DNA of 6,657 nucleotides. Origin: JALYUA01 sp040004225 (lineage in GTDB: Bacteria; Acidobacteriota; Thermoanaerobaculia; UBA5066; Gp7-AA6). Positions within the stretch are counted from its first letter, which is position 1. Each line of letters starts with the position of its first letter. The notes beneath the pieces are model-generated. The model made no database searches. It was given only the letters and a program-made list of their open reading frames with translations, and was not told the DNA's origin. The stretch covers positions 1 to 6,657 of the forward strand of contig JBDUBI010000231.1 of the NCBI GenBank assembly GCA_040004225.1, given 5' to 3'. This document shows positions 1-4,595 of this stretch, piece by piece. The translations under genes were made by a program, and so were the position numbers.

Positions 1-5
1 CGATC

Positions 6-1196
6 GTGATTCCCACTTCGACCACCCTGCGTTATCTTGAAGCGGACTGGGAGGTGTGCCGCTTGGGGGAACGCATCGAAGGCCCCGTTTCCGTCGACTT
101 CGCTTCCCTCGCCTCCTGGGAGGCCGAGGGCAGCGAGCACTACGTCAATCTCACGGGCGCCATCGAGGACCGGTGGGTTCAGGCCTTCGTGCTGGTGCGG
201 CGCAGATCCGCCCGGTTCGCCCGGTTTCATCTGAACCGGGCACGCCAGCGCGTGTCCTTCCTCTGTCGACACGCCGATGACCCGGGCCGGGCCGAAGCCG
301 TGCTCGGAGACCTCGATCTCCTGGTCACCCTGACAAACCAGCGCGCGGCTCTGACCGAAGCGGAGGCTCTCGACGAAACCCAGCCCGCGGCGCATCCGGC
401 CCCTCCGCCGGGACAGAAGAGCGGCGAACCTCTCCGGGACGCGTCGGCCCCCGCCGCCCCGACGTCGCCGCGCGAAGAGGCTTTGACGGAAACGGTTCCC
501 CCGGTTTCCCCCGACGAAGAACCCACCCTTCAGTTTTCCCTGCCGCAGCCTCTGGCGGGCCGCGTCTCGGAAGCCCTCCGCTATTCGCTCGAGGCGGTTC
601 CGGGCTCGACTCCCGCATCCCCCGACACCGGCACGCTGGCCCGCGTCCTCGGAACGGCATTTCTCGTCCTCGAGGAGGGCGGAAGCGAGGACGAAGCGAT
701 CGCCGCCCTTCTGGCGCTCGAGGACGGCGACGAGGTGTCCGAATCGAGACTGGAGGAGATCCGCGAACGATTCGGCGAGCGCACCACCGCGTTGGTGCGC
801 GGCTGCGTGGAAGCGCAGTCTGCGCTCCGGCCCGGGGGCGACCCGCGGCTCTACTCCCTTTATTTCCGTCACAGCTCGGCGGCGGTCCGGCGCCTCATTT
901 GCGCCTCGAAGCTTCGGGGCGCCCGCGCTCTGCTGTGCGCCTACCGAAGGCTCGATTTCGGCCAGCGGCTGCACTTCCGGGACGAGAACAACGGGACGCT
1001 CCAGTATTACCGCTCGCTGGTCGAAGCGGTCCTCGATGCGGGCCAGTTGAGCCACCTCGTGAACGAGCTCGATGGGGTCGTTCTCGAGATGGAGCTCGCC
1101 GCGGGTCCTGCCGCCGCGGAGCGCGGCGTGAAGCGGCCGATCGACCGTCTGACCGACGAGCTGGCGGACAAAGTCGACCTGCGGCTCGAGGACTGA
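6..1196 (+). CDS. Protein with degenerate (metal-ligand-less) RelA/SpoT-type HD domain
   Basis: A 396-residue reading frame opens at a GTG five bases into the window. The frame is open to the edge, so the true start may lie upstream. Residues 1-120 form a compact region I do not recognise. Residues about 125-180 are rich in Pro, Ala and Glu and look like a flexible linker. Residues about 205-370 follow the pattern of bacterial HD-domain phosphohydrolases: an LVLEEGG-like helix, IAALL (231-236), LEEIRERFGERTTALVRGC (from 249), a KLRGARALL helix (302-310) and GTLQYYRSLVEA near the end. The catalytic signatures are missing. The HD pair expected after IAALL is replaced by Ala-Leu (237-238), apparently with a two-residue deletion. 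The usual ADKLHNA motif reads ASKLRGA, with Ser301 in place of the metal-binding Asp. The position of the first His is Thr or a neighbouring residue. I infer a non-catalytic nucleotide-binding or scaffolding role. The assignment rests on remembered family patterns, not a search. Confidence 0.8.
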   Translation: MIPTSTTLRYLEADWEVCRLGERIEGPVSVDFASLASWEAEGSEHYVNLTGAIEDRWVQAFVLVRRRSARFARFHLNRARQRVSFLCRHADDPGRAEAVLGDLDLLVTLTNQRAALTEAEALDETQPAAHPAPPPGQKSGEPLRDASAPAAPTSPREEALTETVPPVSPDEEPTLQFSLPQPLAGRVSEALRYSLEAVPGSTPASPDTGTLARVLGTAFLVLEEGGSEDEAIAALLALEDGDEVSESRLEEIRERFGERTTALVRGCVEAQSALRPGGDPRLYSLYFRHSSAAVRRLICASKLRGARALLCAYRRLDFGQRLHFRDENNGTLQYYRSLVEAVLDAGQLSHLVNELDGVVLEMELAAGPAAAERGVKRPIDRLTDELADKVDLRLED

Positions 1197-1204
1197 GCCT
1201 CGTT

Positions 1205-1226
1205 GCTTCGCACCGGAGGGTGAAGC
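1205..1226 (+). terminator. Possible hairpin after the HD-like gene
   Basis: Nine bases after the stop codon, GCTT (1205-1208) and CACC (1211-1214) can pair with GGTG (1219-1222) and AAGC (1223-1226). This gives eight pairs with a two-base bulge and a GGAG loop. The downstream sequence has only a short ATTT and no real T-tract, so intrinsic termination here is uncertain. Confidence 0.25.
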
Positions 1227-1235
1227 CGGCGTGAA

Positions 1236-1282
1236 TTTCCCGAAAAAATTGAGTGCTTGTGCCTCGGCGCGTTTGCTATTGT
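1236..1282 (+). promoter_or_regulatory. Candidate promoter placing a leaderless start at 1289
   Basis: An A/T-rich patch (1234-1250, with six A residues at 1243-1248) stands out in this GC-rich sequence and could act as an UP-like element. It leads into TTGAGT (1249-1254), a fair -35 match. TATTGT (1277-1282) matches TATAAT at four positions and ends six bases before the ATG at 1289, where transcription from it would begin. The spacer between these two hexamers is 22 bases, which is too long for a standard promoter. Either the -35 is poor or another hexamer (such as TGCTAT at 1274-1279) is used. Confidence 0.35.
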
Positions 1283-1288
1283 TCTGGC

Positions 1289-1573
1289 ATGCTGAATCGT
1301 GCACGCGTCGAGATTGCGATCGATCGGCGGCGACCCGAGCGGGTCCGCGTGCTGGTCGGCCCGCCCGAGGCGTGCGTTCTGGTTCGCACCTGCACGTCGT
1401 CGGAAGAGGTTTTCGAATATCTGTGGCTCGTCCTCCGAGTGCCGCCGGAGCTCGCCGCGGTGAAAGTCGCGGAGTTGAAACGCGACGGCGGGTCGCTCGC
1501 GTTCGAGTACGATCGGCTGCCGGAGCTCGAGGCGCCCTCCGTTTCGCGGCGCCCCCCGGCAGCCGAAGCCTAG
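1289..1573 (+). CDS. Small hypothetical protein, 94 residues
   Basis: I do not recognise this protein. The ATG at 1289 is preferred over an earlier TTG at 1253 because the latter lies inside the probable promoter. There is no Shine-Dalgarno sequence before 1289, and a -10-like TATTGT ends six bases upstream, consistent with a leaderless message. The N-terminal half alternates hydrophobic and charged residues (VEIAID, VRVLVG, ACVLVRTC), which suggests beta strands. The middle (EEVFEYLWLVLRVPPELAAVKVAEL) looks helical. The tail after about residue 80 is Pro/Ala/Arg-rich and probably disordered. No signal peptide, membrane segment or catalytic motif is visible. The stop codon lies in a small palindrome (GCCTAGGC, 1568-1575). 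It faces the minus-strand zinc-ribbon gene, so the two genes converge. A longer minus-strand frame overlaps this region but is low-complexity and Arg-rich, so I prefer this small gene. Confidence 0.6.
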   Translation: MLNRARVEIAIDRRRPERVRVLVGPPEACVLVRTCTSSEEVFEYLWLVLRVPPELAAVKVAELKRDGGSLAFEYDRLPELEAPSVSRRPPAAEA

Positions 1574-1576
1574 GCA

Positions 1577-1617
1577 AGCGCCGAAGCCCAACCAGCGCCG
1601 AAGCCCCAACCAGCGCC
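1577..1617. repeat. Short tandem repeat in the gap between convergent genes
   Basis: AGCGCCGAAGCCCAACC (1577-1593) is followed directly by an 18-base copy with one extra C (1594-1611) and then a partial third copy, AGCGCC (1612-1617). A degenerate earlier copy (AGCCGAAGCC, 1561-1570) overlaps the 3' end of the small gene. The repeats fill about half of the 92-base intergenic gap (1574-1665). The unit length varies by one base, so it is not coding periodicity. Function unknown; replication slippage in a neutral gap is the simplest explanation. Confidence 0.7.
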
Positions 1618-1665
1618 TCCTCACGCCCCCGGCCACCCTTCCGCCGTAAGCCCGGGAGCGCCCGA

Positions 1666-1860
1666 TCAGGGCTCCGCGATCCGCCGCCTGGGCCCTGGCT
1701 CCGGACGCACCTCCTGGACGCAGTCGCCCAGCGCGGATTCGGACGCACACCGGGGGCAACGCAACTTCAGGCTCAGGAGATCTCTGGAGGTCCCGGGCAC
1801 GAACTGGAGGTGCGTGACGTCGCAGTTCGGGCACTTCCACCGGACGGGAATGTCTTCCAT
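1666..1860 (-). CDS. Small zinc-ribbon protein, 64 residues
   Basis: The predicted protein has two paired-cysteine knuckles, CPNC (Cys10, Cys13) and CPRC (Cys35, Cys38), 21 residues apart. This is the spacing expected of a zinc ribbon that binds one Zn ion through four cysteines. A fifth Cys lies at 47. There is little else: no enzyme domain, membrane helix or signal peptide, so it is probably cytoplasmic and may bind nucleic acid or a protein partner. The ATG at 1860 is chosen over a TTG at 1878 because the protein is compact and complete from there; neither start has a good ribosome-binding site. It lies 77 bases behind the molybdoenzyme gene on the same strand. It could be the last gene of that operon or have its own weak promoter. 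The function cannot be named from sequence. Confidence 0.72.
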   Translation of the reverse strand: MEDIPVRWKCPNCDVTHLQFVPGTSRDLLSLKLRCPRCASESALGDCVQEVRPEPGPRRRIAEP

Positions 1861-1918
1861 GCTCGAAAAGCGCAGCAAACGAGAGGCCAGAAGCGAGGCC
1901 GGCGGAAGAAATTTCCCT

Positions 1919-1935
1919 CCGGGGGCGGTGCCCGG
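1919..1935 (-). terminator. Possible hairpin after the molybdoenzyme gene
   Basis: On the minus strand, two bases after the stop of the molybdoenzyme gene, CCGGG and CCCGG arms enclose a seven-base loop. They are followed by AGGGAAATTTCTT, a partly T-rich stretch. The stem is only five pairs and the T-tract is broken, so this would be at best a partial terminator before the zinc-ribbon gene. Confidence 0.3.
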
Positions 1936-1937
1936 CG

Positions 1938-3011
1938 TCAGAGTCCGTCGTACCGGGAATAGCCGCGTTCGTTCCAGTAGTCGTCAGGCTCCTCGTCGGT
2001 GAACTCGATCGACGTGATCGCCTTGATGTTCTTCAACCCGAGCTTCATCGGAGCCAGCAGGCGCAGCGGCGCTCCATGTTCGACGGGGAGCGGTTTGCCC
2101 GAGAAATGAGTCGCGAGCAGCGTCTGGGGATGTCGGGCGGTCTCGAGGTCGATCGAGACGTAGTAGGGATCCGGCTGGCCTTCGCCGTCCACGTTGACGG
2201 CCGACTCGAGCTTTGCCCAGCGCGCGCCGGCGGCCGGCGGATAGGCGCGGAGGAAGTCGGCGAACCGAAACCCTCCCCACCACGCGACGGCGCTCCAACC
2301 CTCGACGCAGCAGAGGCGCGTCACCTGGTCGCGGAGGGAAAAACGGCCGAGCAGGTCGGACAGCTTGAGCCGCTGTTCCCCGACGGAGGCGAGACCCGTC
2401 ACCGTGAGGGTCCAGCCCGGGATGTACGACGGGTCGGGCGTCGCGCCATTGTAGTTATTGCGCAGTGGAGTTACCTGAGAGCGCGAATACGTGCGGACGG
2501 ATCGGTCCTTCGAATAGAGCGCCTCGGCGACGTCATCGTCGAAGGTCAGGGTCCGGTCCAGGAACTTTTCGCGCCGGTCAGATGTGGCACCGAGGCGCGC
2601 CTGCAGGGAGTCGATCTTTTCCCGCAGCGCCGGGGTCAGGTGCTGTGCGCGCGTCTCGTCCGGGAGGAGCCACCAGAGGCCTCCCGCCGCGGCAAGCGTC
2701 CCCGCACCGAGGAGGAGAAAATCGCGGCGGGTCCGCGCCCGCGCGGAGGCCTCCGGGATCGAGATCGCTCGCTCTTCGGGCTCCGCGAGCCGCTCGGAGA
2801 GCGTGCGCCGGATGGCGCGAGGGACTCGAGGCCCAGGCCGGATGTCGGGCGGGGGAGTCTCCTCCCGGCCGGGGCCCGGATCGGGCACCGCTTTGACGGA
2901 AGGAGAAAGGAGTTCCGCGGGAGTTTCTGTGGCGGGCGCCCGGTCCGCGGAGGGATCGGCCTCCGGAGCGTCGGGTCCGCGAGGTGCGTCCGGGCCGTCA
3001 GTCTCTTTCAT
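1938..3011 (-). CDS. Tat-exported molybdopterin-dependent oxidoreductase, MsrP/YedY-like
   Basis: A 357-residue member of the sulfite oxidase / YedY fold family, which binds a mononuclear Mo-molybdopterin cofactor. A twin-arginine signal (TRRDFLLLG, Arg95-Arg96) followed by a hydrophobic stretch to about residue 116 predicts export in folded form. The probable Mo-ligating cysteine is Cys235 in CCVEGWSAVAWWGG, which resembles the CVEAW motif of MsrP rather than the motif of true sulfite oxidases. LPVEHGAPLRLLAPMKLG and the KNIKAI segment near the C-terminus are typical of the family. MsrP reduces methionine sulfoxide in periplasmic proteins; that substrate is inferred here. The ATG at 3011 is chosen because AAAGGAA lies 3-4 bases upstream; a GTG at 3014 would sit on top of that site. 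The gene overlaps the cytochrome b gene by 14 bases, implying coupled translation. An odd feature is a Pro/Glu/Asp-rich extension of about 90 residues before the twin arginines, far longer than usual. Confidence 0.93.
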   Translation of the reverse strand: MKETDGPDAPRGPDAPEADPSADRAPATETPAELLSPSVKAVPDPGPGREETPPPDIRPGPRVPRAIRRTLSERLAEPEERAISIPEASARARTRRDFLLLGAGTLAAAGGLWWLLPDETRAQHLTPALREKIDSLQARLGATSDRREKFLDRTLTFDDDVAEALYSKDRSVRTYSRSQVTPLRNNYNGATPDPSYIPGWTLTVTGLASVGEQRLKLSDLLGRFSLRDQVTRLCCVEGWSAVAWWGGFRFADFLRAYPPAAGARWAKLESAVNVDGEGQPDPYYVSIDLETARHPQTLLATHFSGKPLPVEHGAPLRLLAPMKLGLKNIKAITSIEFTDEEPDDYWNERGYSRYDGL

Positions 3012-3816
3012 CACTTCCTTTCGGCCGCCGCTCCGACCACCCGACCACCATGGAACGGAACGTGTCCCAGCCGTCGCCTATGACGAGCAGGACGTGCGGG
3101 ATGACGAACGAGGCGAACGCGAGCATCACCACGAAGTGAACGATGCGAGCTCCGTTGTAATTGACGAACAGGCGCTCCAGCCAGGAGAGCTGGACGGGCT
3201 TGTGCATCGCCCAGCCGCTCGCGACGGCGAGGAGCCCCAGGACGGGCATCGAGAAGTAGGCCGCTCGCTGCAGCGCGTTGTACTTGGTTCGGACCTCGGG
3301 ATGCGGCCAGGGGCGCCGCAGGATTTTTGCGGGCACGAGGCCCGCGTAGTAGCGCAGCATCTTAAACGCGTCGGCGGGATCGCTTTTCCGCGTAAGGAGC
3401 GCCTTGTATCCGCCGCCCGCGAGGAGGCCCGCGAGATAGAGAAGGCCGGTCGCCATGAAGAGGTAGGCGAAGAGCCAGTGAATGCGGAGAGCCGGCGCGA
3501 GGCGGAACGTGCCGAGGCCCAGCCGGTCGTATACAAAGCCTGCCGGATTGGCGGTGCCTTTCAGGCCGGGGACATGGCGAACGATCCAGATCCCGATGTC
3601 CGCCACGTAATCGGAGCTTCGGGTCGAGGGGTTTTGCGCGTGCAGGAATACGGGCGAGGCCCAGTAGATCGACAGACCGCTCGCGAAGAGACCCAGGAGG
3701 AGGGGCACGTTCAACCAGTGAGAGAGTCGGACCAGGGCGTGATGCTTCGGGACGACCTCCACGGCCGCAGGAACGGCGGGAGCGGGGAGGGCGGATGTCA
3801 CCGAGGGTGCCGTCAT
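2998..3816 (-). CDS. Cytochrome b561-type membrane subunit
   Basis: A 272-residue integral membrane cytochrome b of the bacterial b561 / formate dehydrogenase gamma type. Four membrane helices are visible at about residues 35-53, 112-134, 185-204 and 224-246. Candidate haem ligands are His33 (LSHWLN), His113 (RIHWLF), His227 and His241 (RIVHF to IPHVL). The loop motif KYNALQRAAYFSM (178-190) is characteristic of the family. It probably takes electrons from the quinol pool and passes them to the periplasmic molybdoenzyme encoded directly downstream. This replaces the six-helix MsrQ that partners MsrP in E. coli. The ATG at 3816 is preferred because AAGGGGGGA lies four bases upstream. An in-frame ATG at 3861 has no ribosome site, though it lies close behind a TACAAT. 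The N-terminal 23 residues are Ala/Pro-rich and cytoplasmic. The gene ends inside the start of the molybdoenzyme gene. Confidence 0.93.
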   Translation of the reverse strand: MTAPSVTSALPAPAVPAAVEVVPKHHALVRLSHWLNVPLLLGLFASGLSIYWASPVFLHAQNPSTRSSDYVADIGIWIVRHVPGLKGTANPAGFVYDRLGLGTFRLAPALRIHWLFAYLFMATGLLYLAGLLAGGGYKALLTRKSDPADAFKMLRYYAGLVPAKILRRPWPHPEVRTKYNALQRAAYFSMPVLGLLAVASGWAMHKPVQLSWLERLFVNYNGARIVHFVVMLAFASFVIPHVLLVIGDGWDTFRSMVVGWSERRPKGSDERD

Positions 3817-3877
3817 GCCGTCCCCCCTTCGTGTTCCCGGGACGTCCCTTGAATCTGACATCGTTCTGAGACGCCGG

Positions 3878-3883
3878 ATTGTA
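3878..3883 (-). promoter_or_regulatory. Candidate -10 element before the cytochrome b gene
   Basis: TACAAT on the minus strand matches TATAAT at five of six positions. It lies just after the TAA stop of the upstream gene. Transcription from it would start near 3871, giving a leader of about 55 bases to the ATG at 3816, or a nearly leaderless message from the ATG at 3861. No acceptable -35 is seen 16-18 bases upstream, so an activator or a different sigma factor would be needed. Confidence 0.35.
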
Positions 3884-3891
3884 GTCCGCGG

Positions 3892-4473
3892 TTACGGGTC
3901 CCCGGCCGCGGGCGAAAACGGCGCGGCGGCTGAGGCGGCGGCTAAGGCGTCGGCGGGAGGCGTTTGCGGGCGGAATCGATTCTTGATCCGGTTCCAGGAA
4001 CAGACTCCGCAGAGTCTCGCCGTCTGCCGGCGCGCCCGGACGGGGAGCTCCGCCCCGCAGGTCCGACAGCCGGACCCGCTGTCGGCCGGCCGGCCGAACC
4101 CCCGGAGGAACAGCCGGTGGCCGTCGCCCGCCGGGATGGGCTCGCCGGCCTCGAGGCGAGCGAGGAGAACGGCCCTCACGATCGCCAGGGGCCGGGCCGG
4201 CCCGCTGCCGAGCGAGAGCCTGTGTCCCGTACCCGGCTCTCCCCGCCAGAGGGTGCAGTACCACTGCCCGTCGGCGAACTCGACGCTCGACGTGGTGCCG
4301 TCGGCCGCCAGCCGGCGCAACAGGCGGCCCGCCGCGGTGTCGCTGGTCGAGTAGGGCGCAGGCCGCGGCTTAACGTCGCCGTTTAACTTGCGCGCGATCT
4401 CCCTGTCGAGTTCGAGTCCAGCTTCCAGCATCGGGTGGCGGGAATTTAGCAAGGCCTGATTGGTTCGAAACAT
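3892..4473 (-). CDS. Phage ABA-sandwich-like domain fused to a zinc ribbon
   Basis: A 193-residue protein with two visible parts. Residues 15-108 resemble the small phage ABA sandwich domain family: LEAGLELDREIARKLNGD, then PAPYSTSDTAAGRLLRRL, a WYCTLW strand (71-76), and PLAIVRAVLLARLE (95-108), which matches the PLAICRAALLA ending that I recall for that family. Residues 136-158 hold a four-cysteine zinc ribbon, CRTC and CGVC, 15 residues apart between the inner cysteines, followed by a basic WNRIKNRFRP stretch. The C-terminal 30 residues are Ala/Pro-rich. No catalytic site is apparent; binding to nucleic acid or a partner protein is possible. The ATG at 4473 is used, but an in-frame ATG at 4431 (residue 15) starts the domain cleanly and may be the real start; neither has a clear ribosome site. 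It is divergent from the CarH-like gene and lies 75 bases upstream of the cytochrome b gene. The domain call comes from pattern memory and needs a profile search. Confidence 0.8.
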   Translation of the reverse strand: MFRTNQALLNSRHPMLEAGLELDREIARKLNGDVKPRPAPYSTSDTAAGRLLRRLAADGTTSSVEFADGQWYCTLWRGEPGTGHRLSLGSGPARPLAIVRAVLLARLEAGEPIPAGDGHRLFLRGFGRPADSGSGCRTCGAELPVRARRQTARLCGVCSWNRIKNRFRPQTPPADALAAASAAAPFSPAAGDP

Positions 4474-4541
4474 TTTGTCCAGGTGCCCCCCCTGGCCATC
4501 GGCGGTCTCCGAAAACGACGCGCCCGGAGCCGTCCGCGCTT

Positions 4542-4562
4542 TACTTCCCGCTTCCGGGTGTA
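4542..4562. promoter_or_regulatory. Candidate operator dyad in the divergent intergenic region
   Basis: CCCG (4547-4550) and CGGG (4555-4558) form a perfect inverted repeat around CTTC. They are flanked by TAC (4542-4544) and GTA (4560-4562), which are also inverted with a one-base offset. MerR-family regulators bind dyads of roughly this size at the promoters they control. The site lies 33 bases before the regulator's start codon and 69 bases before the divergent gene's start, so autoregulation or control of both directions is possible. TTTACT (4540-4545) overlaps it as a poor -35. No convincing -10 was found. The rest of the 122-base gap (4474-4595) holds a short CCAGG/CCTGG inverted repeat at 4479-4495. 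Confidence 0.35.
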
Positions 4563-4583
4563 CCCTTCCCGCCTCCGCACCGC

Positions 4584-4590
4584 GGGGAGG
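4584..4590 (+). promoter_or_regulatory. Strong Shine-Dalgarno site of the CarH-like gene
   Basis: GGGGAGG is separated by five bases from the ATG at 4596. It is the best ribosome-binding site in the window and fixes the regulator's start. Confidence 0.85.
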
Positions 4591-4595
4591 CGCCC

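Noticed and set aside
1655..1675. GGAG-CG-CCC / GGG-CTCC inverted repeat at the end of the zinc-ribbon gene
   Set aside because: It includes the stop codon in its loop and has no T-tract on either strand, so I do not call it a terminator.
1007..1840. Minus-strand frame of 277 codons across the small gene and tandem repeat
   Set aside because: It overlaps the HD-like gene and the zinc-ribbon gene, and its translation is Arg/Gly-rich with a repeat-derived segment, so it is not a credible protein.
1231..1962. Plus-strand frame of 243 codons over the small gene, repeat and zinc-ribbon gene
   Set aside because: Arg/Ser/Ala-rich with no motif, and it runs opposite the cysteine-paired zinc-ribbon protein.
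481..2900. Shared 10-base string CTTTGACGGA at 481-490 and 2891-2900
   Set aside because: Both copies lie in coding regions on different strands relative to their genes, with no flanking similarity; chance match.
2076..3083. Plus-strand frame of 335 codons opposite the molybdoenzyme gene
   Set aside because: Antisense shadow of a clearly recognised gene, with no ribosome site or domain.
2584..3852. Long plus-strand open frame (422 codons) opposite the cytochrome and molybdoenzyme genes
   Set aside because: Its translation is Arg/Gly/Glu-rich with no family pattern, and the opposite strand carries two clear conserved proteins. High GC leaves long antisense frames open.
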